NCBI GenBank assembly: GCA_963834725.1
Contig: CAWICN010000001.1
Coordinates: 2,170,001 to 2,234,000 of the forward strand
Direction: 5' to 3'
DNA length: 64,000 bases
Source: PALSA-693 sp963834725
GTDB taxonomy: Bacteria > Actinomycetota > Acidimicrobiia > Acidimicrobiales > Palsa-688
The stretch's first letter is position 1. Each line of letters begins with the position of its first letter. Below, in pieces: positions 50,181 to 59,626 of the stretch. A program made the position numbers and the translations under genes. The notes beneath the pieces are model-generated. The model had not been told where the DNA came from, searched no databases, and was given only the letters and a program-made list of their open reading frames with translations.

Positions 50181-51314
50181 CTATCTCGGCGGCAGCACCC
50201 GGTCGTCCTGAAGGCGGCCGAACCATTTGACGAACATGTCCTCAGTGTCGATACAGTCCTGGAACCCGGCCTGGCGCACGGCGATCGTGCTGTTGAGGAT
50301 CGGGCCGGGGTCAGGGCCGGGTGGTCGTCGCCCACTCAGCTGAGTGTCCGCGTAGATAATAGAGTTGTAGCCACAGAAGTCGAGGATGTCTCTTGGTGCC
50401 CGGAGCTCGTAGCGATCGACGAGGTCTGCCCACTGATCCTTGCGCTTAGGGAGCTCTTCGACCAGCAAGGCCGGGCGGTGCTCGCCCACCTTCATCCCCA
50501 TCGTCTCTGCGATCACTGGCCAGACGTTGGACCACAAGAACACATCGCCGTTGGTCAGGTTGAAGGTCCCACCCCGGGCCGCCTGGCTGTCTGCGGCCCA
50601 GACGAGCGCCCGGGCGATGAGGTCGGTGTCGACCGCCTCCCGCAGCACAGTGGAGATCTCCTCCCCTGGATAGTCGAGTGGCCTGCCCTCGTCGCGCAGC
50701 AACGCCGCGTAAGCGGCGATCGGCAGGATCGGGTTCATGTTGTTGCCTGGCGCGCCTCCGTAGACGACGGTCGGACGGAACACCGTGAGGCCCCACGAGG
50801 CGCCCTGCTGCTTGGCGTGCAGGTAGTCTTCCTGGATCCAGTAGAAGTTCGGGTGCTCGCGGCGGGGATCGCGTTCCCGCAGCGGGTTGTGCACCCCCGC
50901 GAGCCCGACCGAGGGGTGGTGCAGCCCGTAGGCCTTGGTCCCATGCAGCAGCGACACGTGACGAAGGCCTGTCGCCACCCCCGAGATCGGCTCGAAGAAG
51001 TTGTGCAGCATGTCGCCGTTGCGCTGCATCATGGCGGGATCGAGCCACCCCTCGTACAGGCCGGGAGCCTCTTGCAGCGCGGCGTAGACAACATGAGTCA
51101 CGTCGTCGAGCGGCGACAGCGTCTGCTCGCAGGCGGCTGCGTCGGTCAGGTCGAGGGGCATCCATATCGCCCTGCCGATGCCAACAGGTTGACGGCGCGA
51201 CACGCCGACCACATCCCAGTCGGGCAACGAAGCGAACTCCTGTATCGCGGCGTGGCCGATGAGTCCGGACGCTCCGGCAATGACAACTTTTCCGTGTTTA
51301 CCGTTGGCGGCCAT
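50181..51314 (-). CDS. PRISE-type NAD(P)H-dependent enone reductase (extended SDR)
   Basis: This 377-residue protein begins with the cofactor motif KVVIAGASGLIGHAAIQEFA. VSLLHGTKAYGLHHP carries the G-T-K-x-Y segment and PNFYWIQEDYLHAKQ the F/Y-Y-x-x-E-D segment. Both are marks of progesterone 5-beta-reductase/iridoid synthase-like 1,4-enone reductases (PRISEs) rather than Tyr-x3-Lys SDRs. LTVFRPTVVYGGAPGNNMNP is the downstream substrate-site region. Such enzymes reduce activated C=C bonds in steroids, terpenoids or small enones. The following SnoaL-like gene is probably co-transcribed. Confidence 0.85.
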   Translation of the reverse strand: MAANGKHGKVVIAGASGLIGHAAIQEFASLPDWDVVGVSRRQPVGIGRAIWMPLDLTDAAACEQTLSPLDDVTHVVYAALQEAPGLYEGWLDPAMMQRNGDMLHNFFEPISGVATGLRHVSLLHGTKAYGLHHPSVGLAGVHNPLRERDPRREHPNFYWIQEDYLHAKQQGASWGLTVFRPTVVYGGAPGNNMNPILPIAAYAALLRDEGRPLDYPGEEISTVLREAVDTDLIARALVWAADSQAARGGTFNLTNGDVFLWSNVWPVIAETMGMKVGEHRPALLVEELPKRKDQWADLVDRYELRAPRDILDFCGYNSIIYADTQLSGRRPPGPDPGPILNSTIAVRQAGFQDCIDTEDMFVKWFGRLQDDRVLPPR

Positions 51315-51433
51315 AGTCCTCCCCCGCCATCGTCCCCCCCCGCTTGTGATCTCAGGCTACTGCGTCCGGTCTGGCCCGTCAAGCGTGGCCCACAATATTT
51401 TGCACAGGGAAGGGTCGGACTCGTGACGAGCTT

Positions 51434-51758
51434 TCACCTGATGGCCCCTGCCGCGAAGAGGTCGGTTATCTCGTCTTCGTCGTAGCCAAGTTCCGACAGG
51501 ATGACATCTGAGTGCTCTCCCAGCATGGGCGCCCGCCTGCAACTCGCGCCCACACTCCCACTTTGAACGCCCGTCGCGTCGCTGCGGCCACCAGGGACTC
51601 GAGCTCATCCTCGGTTCGCCTTCCTCGCCGGCAGGCGCGCGGACTTTTCTGACGCGAATTGGGCCCGTCGGAGGGGACGGCAGGTCTTCTCTGTCGCGAA
51701 CAATGCCCGGTTGAAGGGGGCCGCGCCCCAGAAAAGGGTGAAACTCCGCCCTGACCAG
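51434..51758 (-). pseudogene. CoA-transferase family III (CaiB/BaiF) C-terminal remnant
   Basis: The minus strand just before the stop at 51434-51436 reads APMLGEHSDVILSELGYDED, then EITDLFAAGAIR. This is the standard ending of CaiB-type formyl-CoA/acyl-CoA transferases (LGEHxxExLxELGY). Upstream, in another frame, IVRDREDLPSPPTGPIRVRK resembles the preceding conserved segment. The catalytic Asp region and most of the 400-residue protein are missing. It is a deletion remnant between an amidohydrolase and a reductase gene. Confidence 0.6.
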
Positions 51759-51777
51759 CATGAGGTGAGTCAGCGAG

Positions 51778-53466
51778 CTAGGTCGGCGTCCTCCGGAGCA
51801 GCCGGCCACCACAGGCCCCGGTGTGATCGCCGTCCGAAAACGTGAGGGCCCCATTGACCACGGTCGCCTTGAATCCATCCGCCCGCTGAACGAGGCGGCG
51901 GGCACCGCCCGGCAGATCGTGGGCAAGGAACGCCCTCTGGGGCCCGACCGTGGTGGGGTCGATGACATTCACATCGGCCGCAAAGCCCGGTCGCAGTAGC
52001 CCCCGGTCCGGGATGCCCCACGCGGCAGCGGGCGCGAAGGTGATCATTTTCACCGCTTCCTCCAAGGAAAAATCGCCGCGCTGGCGGACCCAGTGGCCGA
52101 GCAGGTGGGTCTGAATGGAAGCATCGGCGATCTGGCTGACATGGGCACCGGAGTCGGAGAAGGTCATGACCGTCCGCGGATCCCGCATCACCTCGAGGAT
52201 TACCGCCTCATCGGCTCCCGCGGCCGAGAGCGGTTGGGCGAAGAAGAGGTCGAAGTCGGCCTCGAGGGCGAGGTCGATCATGGCCTCGACCGGGTCGATA
52301 CCGCGCGCCCGGGCGACCTCGGCCACCGTTGGGGTGGGCGGCAGCGGACTGAGCAAGACTCGCATGTGCTCGTAGTCGGGTCGGCGGGCTTCAGCACCGA
52401 TGGCACCGCCGTACTGGCCGCCGTTGGCCTCATCGATCAGGCGCCGGCGGGTGTCACGGTCGGTGAACACGGCGCGCTGTCGCTCCAGTGGCTCGGCCCG
52501 CACCTGCCGCCACGTCGGCAGCCGGTCAAACGGCAAGCGGGTCTGGAAAGACAGCATGACCGAGATGCCGCGGCTGTGCGCCAGGCCAACCAGGCGCGCC
52601 CCCTTGTGCTCGGCCCGCTCGAGGAATTCCAGTTGACGGGTGGTCCCGACGCCGAACGCGATCGGGACATCGTTGTCGATCGACAGCCGCATCAGGCGAT
52701 CCTCGTACTCCTCCCTCTCGGTGGGATCGGAGGAGAACGACGCGGGCTCCTGGGCCAGCTCGAACACGCCGTTGTTGACCTCGCCCAGGACTCTTACCAG
52801 CCGTTCCACCTCAGCCCAATCGGCCAGCCGCGATGCCACCGGCTGGTGGGCCGAAGTCTCATGATTCGGGCTGCGCGAGGTCGTGAACCCGTAGGCGCCG
52901 GCCTCTAGGGCCAGGCGCAGCTGCGCCTCCATCTCCGCCACTTCGTCGTCATTGGCCGGCCCGTCGAAGGCCCGCTGGCCCATGGCCCAGGTCCGGAGGG
53001 AGGAATGACCCACCTGAGCCGCGTAGTTGATGGCCTTGGGCTCTCGATCGACGGCGTCCATGTATTGGGGGAACGATTCCCACGACCAGTCCACGCCGGC
53101 CTCCAGGGCCGCCGCAGAGATATCTTCGGCCCGTTCGAGGTTGCCGACGACCAGGTCCTCCTCACCACGCCTGACGGGCGCCAGCGTGAAGCCACAGTTG
53201 CCCATCACGACGGTTGTCACCCCGTGCCAGCACGACGAAGTGCCCAGCTGGTCCCACATCACCTGGGCATCCATGTGGGTGTGCGCGTCGACAAAGCCCG
53301 GCGTCACCACCAGGCCGTCCGCGTCGACGGTTACCGCCGAGCCCGACCCTGAGATCCTCCCGATCTCGACGATCCTCCCGTCGGCGATGCCGACGTCGGC
53401 GCGATACCCGGGCGCACCCGAGCCGTCAATAACCGTCCCGCCTCGAATTACCAGATCGTGTGCCAC
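51778..53466 (-). CDS. D-aminoacylase / N-acyl-D-amino-acid deacylase-like amidohydrolase
   Basis: This protein has about 562 residues. The start at GTG 53466 (VAHDLVIRGGTVIDGSG) fits the family better than a frame seven codons longer. TPGFVDAHTHMDAQVMWD provides the H-x-H metal pair, HGVTTVVMGNCGFTLAP is typical of D-aminoacylases, and MTFSDSGAHVSQIADASI holds the metal-binding Asp. The C-terminal RGLLRPGFAADVNVIDP is the usual composite domain. It hydrolyses an amide, probably an N-acylated amino compound or cyclic amide. Paralogues of this type are numerous in soil actinobacteria. Confidence 0.9.
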   Translation of the reverse strand: MAHDLVIRGGTVIDGSGAPGYRADVGIADGRIVEIGRISGSGSAVTVDADGLVVTPGFVDAHTHMDAQVMWDQLGTSSCWHGVTTVVMGNCGFTLAPVRRGEEDLVVGNLERAEDISAAALEAGVDWSWESFPQYMDAVDREPKAINYAAQVGHSSLRTWAMGQRAFDGPANDDEVAEMEAQLRLALEAGAYGFTTSRSPNHETSAHQPVASRLADWAEVERLVRVLGEVNNGVFELAQEPASFSSDPTEREEYEDRLMRLSIDNDVPIAFGVGTTRQLEFLERAEHKGARLVGLAHSRGISVMLSFQTRLPFDRLPTWRQVRAEPLERQRAVFTDRDTRRRLIDEANGGQYGGAIGAEARRPDYEHMRVLLSPLPPTPTVAEVARARGIDPVEAMIDLALEADFDLFFAQPLSAAGADEAVILEVMRDPRTVMTFSDSGAHVSQIADASIQTHLLGHWVRQRGDFSLEEAVKMITFAPAAAWGIPDRGLLRPGFAADVNVIDPTTVGPQRAFLAHDLPGGARRLVQRADGFKATVVNGALTFSDGDHTGACGGRLLRRTPT

Positions 53467-53577
53467 GCCAACCTCCCCAATCGGCAACGTCGAAATACTA
53501 GCCGATCACCTTCTGGCCGATCACCCTCTGGAACGCAACCGGCTCGCTCGAGGGGAACGCGACGGGCTAACCAGGGT

Positions 53578-54633
53578 TTATCCCTTGGTGCTGTCCAGCA
53601 TCTGGAGAGCGCTCTCGGCGCGGGCCGCGAAGCCCTCCCGCATCCCCCGGAAGTCGAAGCCGTCATCGCCCATGGCCCCCGACTCGTACCGGGCCAGCAC
53701 GCCGGCGCTGATACAGCACCCGCGCCAGGCCGAGAAGGCGAGGTACACCGGGATGTTCGACAAGTCCAGGCCGGTCTTGGCGGCGTAGCGGTCGATCATC
53801 CATTGCCGGGACGGAAAGCCGGGCAGTACCGACGGGGACTCCGGCCCGCGGGTTGCGCCGGGGGACCCGGTGGGCTCGGCCCACGACGACAGCATCCAGG
53901 AAAGGTCGATGAGGGGATCGCCCAGGGTGGCGAGCTCCCAGTCGAGCACGGCGCGGATCTCTCCGGTGTCGGGGGCGCAAATCATGTTACCCAGCCGGAA
54001 GTCGCCGTGAACGATGGTGGCCCGCTGTTGCGGGGGTATGCGGTCCACCAGCCGGTCGTGCAGCTCGTCGACGGCGGCGATCTCGGTGCTGACCGACTGG
54101 TCCCACTGGATTTTCCACCGGCGGAGCTGGCGCGCCATATGGTCCTCCCGCTTGGCAATGTCACCCAGGCCAACGACATCGATGTCCACCTGGTGGAGGA
54201 GGGCCATGTTGTCCACCAGGCTTTGCGCCGACGCGGCGCGGACCGGCGGTTCGATCACTGACGCAGCGGCGGCGTCGTGGAAGATCAAACCCTCGACGTA
54301 GGACATAACGTAGAAGGGAACGCCCATCGGCCCCTCTTCGGGCGAGGACGCCAACGCGATCGGCTCCGGCACCGGGACGGGGGTGGGCCGCACGGCGCTG
54401 ATGAAGCGCCATTCCCGAGTCATGTCGTGCGCGGTCGCCAGCACCCGGTCGAAGGGGGGGCGGCGAACGATCAATCGCTGGCCCTCCGCATCGGTCAGCT
54501 GGTAGGTGAGGTTGGATCGCCCCCCGGAGATCAGCTCTGACCGGACCGGGCCGGCCAGCTCCACCCCCTGGGCGGCCAACCACTCCACCAGCGCAGCTGT
54601 GGGAAATCGACCTTCTCGCTCGTCTGCTGGCAT
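53578..54633 (-). CDS. Aminoglycoside-phosphotransferase-like kinase (ACAD10/11-type)
   Basis: This 351-residue protein kinase-fold protein starts at ATG 54633 (MPADEREGRFPTAALVEWLA). SELISGGRSNLTYQLTDAEG is the nucleotide-binding loop, TIVHGDFRLGNMICAP the Brenner catalytic loop with Asp, and RAVLDWELATLGDPLIDLSW the metal-binding Asp. This subgroup pairs with acyl-CoA dehydrogenases and probably phosphorylates hydroxyacyl groups (as ACAD10/11 do for 4-hydroxyacyl-CoA) rather than antibiotics. It is divergent from the oxidoreductase gene that follows. Confidence 0.87.
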   Translation of the reverse strand: MPADEREGRFPTAALVEWLAAQGVELAGPVRSELISGGRSNLTYQLTDAEGQRLIVRRPPFDRVLATAHDMTREWRFISAVRPTPVPVPEPIALASSPEEGPMGVPFYVMSYVEGLIFHDAAAASVIEPPVRAASAQSLVDNMALLHQVDIDVVGLGDIAKREDHMARQLRRWKIQWDQSVSTEIAAVDELHDRLVDRIPPQQRATIVHGDFRLGNMICAPDTGEIRAVLDWELATLGDPLIDLSWMLSSWAEPTGSPGATRGPESPSVLPGFPSRQWMIDRYAAKTGLDLSNIPVYLAFSAWRGCCISAGVLARYESGAMGDDGFDFRGMREGFAARAESALQMLDSTKG

Positions 54634-54708
54634 CGAACCTTCATTGCTAGGCGTCCGGGATCGTGCTCTGCAAGTATGGCACGCTGTTAAGTAGGGCATA
54701 TTGGGCCA

Positions 54709-54785
54709 GATCCCCTGGGGTGCCAGATCCCCGGGGTGCCAGATCCCCCCGGGTGCCGGATCCGCTTGGGGGATAGATCCCCGGG
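54709..54785. repeat. Imperfect tandem repeat, about 16-bp units with CCAGATCCCC[C/G]GGGTG
   Basis: In the divergent gap between the kinase-like gene and the luciferase-like gene, CAGATCCCCTGGGGTGC, CAGATCCCCGGGGTGC, CAGATCCCCCCGGGTGC and related copies run head to tail, each a near-palindrome around CCCCGGGG. The array lies in the promoter region of both genes. Confidence 0.75.
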
Positions 54786-54837
54786 GTACGGATCGCCTCC
54801 GGGCCTAGCCGAGCGATCGCTCACTAAGCTGAGAGCG

Positions 54838-55851
54838 ATGAAGCTCGACACGGGGATCCCCCCGTCTCCAAAGGACGTACCCGACGCGGCCCGCCGGGCT
54901 GAGAGCAGCGGATTCGACGGAGTCTGGGCGGCCGAGACGACCAGCGATCCATTCCTGCTGGCCGCCCTCGCCGCCACGGCCACGGACAGGGTGGCACTGG
55001 GAACGAATATCGCGGTGGCGTTCGCACGAAACCCCATGGTCACCGCGACCGCGTCCAACGACCTGCAGAGGCTCTCGGAGGGACGGTTCCACCTCGGGCT
55101 TGGTTCGCAGATCAAGGCTCACATCACCCGCCGCTTCAGCATGCCGTGGTCCCATCCGGCCGCGAGAATGCGCGAATACGTCCAGGCGCTCCGGGCCATC
55201 TGGTCGGCGTGGAACGATGGAGCACCGCTGAACTTCAGAGGCGACTTCTACACCCACACCCTCATGACTCCGTTTTTCAGCCCGCCGCCCAACCCCTTCG
55301 GTCCACCCAAGGTTTACCTGGCCGGCGTGGGACAACTGATGTGCCAGGTCGTCGGAGAGGTGGCGGACGGATTCCTTTCGCACTCGTTCACCACTGAGTC
55401 CTACCTGCGCGAGGTCACCCTGCCGGCGGTAGACGAAGGCCGCCGTCGCGGCGGGAGGACCGAGCGCCTCGAGGTCTTCCTTCCTGCGTTCGTCGCGACT
55501 GGAAGGGACGAGAAGGCCTTCGAGGCAGCGTGTACCGCCCTGCGTCGACAGATCGCGTTCTACGGCTCGACCCCGGCCTACCGTCCCGTCCTCGACCATC
55601 ACGGCTGGGGGGAAGTCCAGACCGAGTTGAACGCGCTCTCGAAACAGGGCCGCTGGGAGGACATGGGGACCCTGATCGATGACCAGATGCTCGATGCCTT
55701 CGCGACGACGGGCCCTCCTGACGAGCTCGGCGGGAAAATCCTCGAGCGCTTCGGTGACATCGTCGACCGAATCTCGCTTTACTCCCCCGGCCTGGATCCC
55801 TCCGGCCCCGAGCTGGCGCAAGTCACGTCGCGCCTCACCTCTTCGCCCTGA
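54838..55851 (+). CDS. Luciferase-like (LLM) F420-type oxidoreductase
   Basis: This 337-residue TIM-barrel enzyme starts at ATG 54838 (MKLDTGIPPSPKDVPDAARR). ESSGFDGVWAAETTSDPFLL, DRVALGTNIAVAFARNPMVT and LGLGSQIKAHITRRFSMPWS match actinobacterial F420-dependent LLM proteins of the TIGR03617-like group. Such enzymes transfer hydride between F420 (or FMN) and alcohols, aldehydes or enones. The C-terminal part is complete. The thioesterase gene follows within about 75 bases. Confidence 0.87.
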   Translation: MKLDTGIPPSPKDVPDAARRAESSGFDGVWAAETTSDPFLLAALAATATDRVALGTNIAVAFARNPMVTATASNDLQRLSEGRFHLGLGSQIKAHITRRFSMPWSHPAARMREYVQALRAIWSAWNDGAPLNFRGDFYTHTLMTPFFSPPPNPFGPPKVYLAGVGQLMCQVVGEVADGFLSHSFTTESYLREVTLPAVDEGRRRGGRTERLEVFLPAFVATGRDEKAFEAACTALRRQIAFYGSTPAYRPVLDHHGWGEVQTELNALSKQGRWEDMGTLIDDQMLDAFATTGPPDELGGKILERFGDIVDRISLYSPGLDPSGPELAQVTSRLTSSP

Positions 55852-55925
55852 GTGCGGGGGGCATTCCTGGCGCCGATGGGATAGCAGGGGCGCTCGCGCT
55901 CGAGCGGATCTCCGAACGGTCGTTT

Positions 55926-56693
55926 GTGGCTGCAGGCGACCCGCAGGAGCACCGTCTCTTTGGTGGCAGGCTGGTGGCTCAGGCCCTCGGTGCCGCGACG
56001 CTCACGATCCCGCCGGACCGGCCCGTCCACTCCGTGCAGGGAAGCTTCCTTCTCGCCGGTGACGGTCGCGAACCCATCACCTACGAGGTGGAGCGGACGC
56101 GCGACGGCGCCAGCTTCTCGCTCCGCCGGATCGTGGCGCGCCAGGGCGAGCGTCTCCTGTTTGTGGCCACCACCAGCTTTCACGTCCCTGAGGAAGGATT
56201 GTCCTACGAGATGCCCGGGCCGGCCCGCGTGCCCGAACCCGAAGGCCTGCCGTCGGGCCGGTACGACTCGCGCTACTTCGACAGCCGCGACGTGCCGGAG
56301 GACTGGTCCTACGAGGCGGCCGGCCAGCCGGGCGACCACGGCTTCGTGGCACCGCATGCTCGCCTGGCCTGGTTTCGCAGCCGCCATCCGATACCCGAAG
56401 ACGCACGCCTCCACGCCCAGGCCATCGCCTACCTGAGTGATTACGGCGCGACGCGAGGCATCCGCCAACCCCATGCCGCCCACCCGCGCATGGAGGACCG
56501 CATGTCGGTCTCGCTCGGTCATAGCGTGTGGATCGGCGTGGCGGCTCGCGCCGACGGCTGGCTGCTGTCAGAGTTTCACCCGGTGACGACGGGGACGGGA
56601 CGCGGGCTCACCATGGGCACGATCCGGACTCGAGACGGGCGGATCGTCGCGTCGACAGCCCAAGAGGCACTGCTGCGCCTGCCCGATTCCTGA
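55926..56693 (+). CDS. tesB: Acyl-CoA thioesterase II (TesB-like)
   Basis: This double-hotdog thioesterase has at least 255 residues. HRLFGGRLVAQALGAATLTI is the first hotdog motif, VHSVQGSFLLAGDGREPITY follows, AIAYLSDYGATRG holds the catalytic Asp region, and ASTAQEALLRL holds the Gln. The family usually starts about 12 residues earlier. In frame upstream, GALALERISERSFVAAGDPQ is family-like, but no ATG, GTG or TTG precedes it, only non-standard codons. So the true start is unclear, or a one-base error lies in the G-run near 55855. It would cleave acyl-CoA. Confidence 0.85.
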   Translation: MAAGDPQEHRLFGGRLVAQALGAATLTIPPDRPVHSVQGSFLLAGDGREPITYEVERTRDGASFSLRRIVARQGERLLFVATTSFHVPEEGLSYEMPGPARVPEPEGLPSGRYDSRYFDSRDVPEDWSYEAAGQPGDHGFVAPHARLAWFRSRHPIPEDARLHAQAIAYLSDYGATRGIRQPHAAHPRMEDRMSVSLGHSVWIGVAARADGWLLSEFHPVTTGTGRGLTMGTIRTRDGRIVASTAQEALLRLPDS

Positions 56694-56885
56694 GCGACGC
56701 CTACCCGATTCCGGACGCGCCCAGCCGATTCCCGGCCCGCTGGCTGATTCCCGGCACAATTGACGACGAACCGGCGCCCAAATACTATATGCCCGAATCG
56801 CGTGGCCTAGGCCGACCAAGGGGGAAGCACGCTGGATAGGCAAGAAGCGACGCAGGCTGTTGTCTCCACCGACCCGCATTTCCAG

Positions 56886-58649
56886 GTGGAGGAGCGCGTC
56901 ATCCGGGGGATTCCCTGGCGGGTGTACCGAAACGCCATTCCGTCATTGCGTTCCGTGTTCGAAGCCACGGCGGCATTCGGCGACCGTGACTTTCTCGTGT
57001 ACGAGTCGGAGCGGTGGACGTACGCCGCTCACGGGCGCGTCGTGGCCGGTCTGGCCCGCCGCTGGCACGACCGGGGGCTTCGCAAAGGGGACCGGATCGG
57101 CATCGCCATGCGCAACTACCCCGAGTGGGCGATGACCTTTTGGGCCACGCAGGTGCTCGGCATTATCGCCGTCCCGTTGAACGCCTGGTGGACCGGCCCG
57201 GAGCTTGCGTATGCGATCGAGGACAGCGGCGCTTGCGTCCTCGTGGCCGACGGCGAGCGGATCGCCACGCTGGCCAGCGAGCTCCCCGGCCTCGGCTTCG
57301 ATGAAGTTATCGCCGTTCGGGCTCGCCACGAATTGCCTCCGGGAGTGGCCCGGTGGGAAGCGGTGATCTCCGGCCTCGACCCGGACGCGGTGCTGCCAGA
57401 CGTCGAGATCGCGCCCGAAGATGACGCCACGATCATGTACACGTCGGGAACGACGGGCAAGCCCAAGGGTGCGATCGCGACGCATCGCAACCATGCCACC
57501 AACCTGCGCAACACCGAGCTCGGCGGTGCGGTCGCCATGAAAATGGCGGGGATTACGCTGCCAGCCGGGGGACCACAGGCAGCCGGGGGACCACAGGCAG
57601 CCGGGGGACCACAGGCAGCCGGGGGACCACAGGCAGCCGGGGGACCACAGGCAGCCGGGGGACCACAGGCAGCCGGGGGACCACAGGCAGCCGGGGGACC
57701 ACAGGCAGCCGGGGGACCACCGGCGAGCTCATTGCAGACGTTTCCGTTCTTCCACATCGGTGGGCTGAGCGGCCTGTACATCAGCACGGCCATGGGCGCC
57801 AAGATGAGCCTGATGTACAAGTGGGACACCGCCGAGGCGGTGGAGCTGATGCAGAAAGAGCAGGTCAATACCGGCGCCATGGTCCCCACGTTGCTGCGCC
57901 GGTTGCTGGACTATGCCGAGGAACGCGACGTGCCGTTTCCGAGCCTGGCCGCTATGGCGTCGGGTGGCGCACCGGTACCACCTGACCTCATCCAGCGGAT
58001 CGAGCGGGATTTTGATCGGCGCGTGTCGCCTGGCAACGGCTACGGCCTGACTGAGACCACCTCTGCGGTGGTCGTCAACTCCGGGGAGGAGTACTTTCGC
58101 CATCCCGACAGCGTCGGCCGGGTCGTGCCCGTGGCTGACCTTCGCATTGTCGATCCCGATTCCGGCGCCGACTTGCAGAATGGGGCGGTCGGAGAGCTGT
58201 GGTTCCGGGGGCCCAACGTGGTACGCGGGTACTGGAACAAGCCAGCCGAGACCGCCGAGGCGTTCACGGACGGATGGTTTCATACCGGCGACCTCGGTTA
58301 TGTGGACGGGGCCGGTTTCGTTTACGTCGTCGACCGTCTAAAAGACGTGATCATCCGCTCTGGTGAGAATGTGTACTGTGCCGAGGTGGAAGCGATTCTG
58401 TTCGAGCACCCAGGCGTCGCCGACGTGGCCGTGATCGGCCTGCCGCACGAATCCTGGGGCGAGGAGGTCGTGGCGATCATCGAGCGCCAGCCCGGCGCCG
58501 ATGTCGAAGCAGCCGGGCTGCAGGAGCACGTCGCCTCCCGGCTGGCCCGGTTCAAAGTGCCCACCGCGGAGCCGCTACCACGCACCGCGACGGGCAAGGT
58601 CCTGAAGCGCGACTTGAGGTCCCGCCTGGTCGACACCGCCCGCACCTGA
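56886..58649 (+). CDS. Acyl-CoA synthetase (AMP-binding) with in-frame repeat insert
   Basis: This ANL-superfamily ligase has 587 residues from GTG 56886. In-frame sequence extends to CTG 56832 behind GGGGGAAG, adding 18 plausible residues. IMYTSGTTGKPKGAIATHRN is the P-loop (about 183), FFHIGGLSGLYISTAMGAKM the substrate-pocket segment, NGYGLTETTSAVV the A5 motif, DGWFHTGDLGYVD the A7/A8 hinge, and RTATGKVLKRDL holds the catalytic Lys. Between the P-loop and the pocket lie nine AAGGPQ-type repeats, absent from normal ligases. It activates a carboxylic acid as acyl-CoA. Neighbouring thioesterase, crotonases and dehydrogenase suggest beta-oxidation-like breakdown. Confidence 0.9.
   Translation: MEERVIRGIPWRVYRNAIPSLRSVFEATAAFGDRDFLVYESERWTYAAHGRVVAGLARRWHDRGLRKGDRIGIAMRNYPEWAMTFWATQVLGIIAVPLNAWWTGPELAYAIEDSGACVLVADGERIATLASELPGLGFDEVIAVRARHELPPGVARWEAVISGLDPDAVLPDVEIAPEDDATIMYTSGTTGKPKGAIATHRNHATNLRNTELGGAVAMKMAGITLPAGGPQAAGGPQAAGGPQAAGGPQAAGGPQAAGGPQAAGGPQAAGGPQAAGGPPASSLQTFPFFHIGGLSGLYISTAMGAKMSLMYKWDTAEAVELMQKEQVNTGAMVPTLLRRLLDYAEERDVPFPSLAAMASGGAPVPPDLIQRIERDFDRRVSPGNGYGLTETTSAVVVNSGEEYFRHPDSVGRVVPVADLRIVDPDSGADLQNGAVGELWFRGPNVVRGYWNKPAETAEAFTDGWFHTGDLGYVDGAGFVYVVDRLKDVIIRSGENVYCAEVEAILFEHPGVADVAVIGLPHESWGEEVVAIIERQPGADVEAAGLQEHVASRLARFKVPTAEPLPRTATGKVLKRDLRSRLVDTART
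57563..57724. repeat. 18-bp in-frame tandem repeat, 9 units
   Basis: Nine head-to-tail copies of AGCCGGGGGACCACAGGC, identical except for one base in the last. Each encodes AGGPQA inside the acyl-CoA ligase, at about residues 226-279. Perfect identity indicates recent expansion. Confidence 0.97.
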
Positions 58650-58699
58650 AATCAAACGCACCTCCCTGAACCACCCATCTGAGAAAAGGAGAGAATATC

Positions 58700-59626
58700 G
58701 TGGCCGACTTCCAGCTGATCACCGACCAGTTGCACTTCCCGGAAGGACCGGTCGCCACCTCCCACGGAAGCGTCGTCCTGGTGGAGATCCAGGTGGGACG
58801 CCTCTCCGAGGTCGATGTGGCCACGGGTTCGGTCAAGGCGATCGCCGAATGTGGTGGAGGCCCCAACGGAGCTGCCGTCGGTCCTGACTCGGCGATCTAC
58901 GTGTGCAACAACGGCGGGTTCACCTGGCACGTCATGGGAGACATGGTGGCACCGGGACCCCAGCCGGACGACTACATCGGCGGGCGGATCCAGCGCGTCG
59001 ACTACTCGAGCGGGGCCGTCACCGACGTGTACACCAAAGTCGGCGATCACCCGCTGCGCGGCCCCAACGACATCGTCTTCGACAGCCACGGCGGATTCTG
59101 GTTTACGGACCTTGGCAAAGGCCGCGCTCGCGACATGGATCTGGGCGGGCTCTACTACGCCACCCCCGACGGCACTCGCGTCGAGGAAGTCGTCTACCCG
59201 CTCACGCAGCCCAACGGTGTCGGCCTCTCCCCCACCGGCGACCGCGTGTACGTGGCCGAAACCGGCCCCGGCCGGGTGTGGGCCTGGGATGTGGAGTCGC
59301 CGGGCAAGGTGGCACCGAGCGGCATGGGCCCGGGAGGCGCCACCCTGCTGTGGGGCTTCGACGGGTACCAGCTTCTCGATTCGCTCGCTGTCGACTCCGC
59401 GGGGAACGTCTGTGTCGCCACCCTCGTCACCGGTGCCATCAGCGTCATCAGCCCTGAGGGCAAGCTCACCGATCAGGTGTCGCTGCCGGAGCACGACTTC
59501 TTCGTCACCAATATCTGCTTCGGGGGGGACGACCTCCGCACGGCGTACATCACCGCGTCCGGCCGCGGGCGTTTGTACTCCACCACGTGGCCGGTGCCCG
59601 GCCTGCCCCTCGCTTACAACCTCTGA
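58700..59626 (+). CDS. SMP-30/gluconolactonase-like beta-propeller
   Basis: This 308-residue protein starts at GTG 58700 behind AAAGGAGAG. LHFPEGPVATSHGSVVLVEI is the first blade with the metal-binding Glu, GPNDIVFDSHGGFWFTDLGK the Asn site and LLDSLAVDSAGNVCVATLVT the Asp region of the SMP-30/Gluconolactonase/LRE family. It probably hydrolyses a lactone. It overlaps the end of the convergent epimerase gene by 13 bases. Its position after an acyl-CoA ligase suggests a ring-opening step in the same pathway. Confidence 0.9.
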   Translation: MADFQLITDQLHFPEGPVATSHGSVVLVEIQVGRLSEVDVATGSVKAIAECGGGPNGAAVGPDSAIYVCNNGGFTWHVMGDMVAPGPQPDDYIGGRIQRVDYSSGAVTDVYTKVGDHPLRGPNDIVFDSHGGFWFTDLGKGRARDMDLGGLYYATPDGTRVEEVVYPLTQPNGVGLSPTGDRVYVAETGPGRVWAWDVESPGKVAPSGMGPGGATLLWGFDGYQLLDSLAVDSAGNVCVATLVTGAISVISPEGKLTDQVSLPEHDFFVTNICFGGDDLRTAYITASGRGRLYSTTWPVPGLPLAYNL

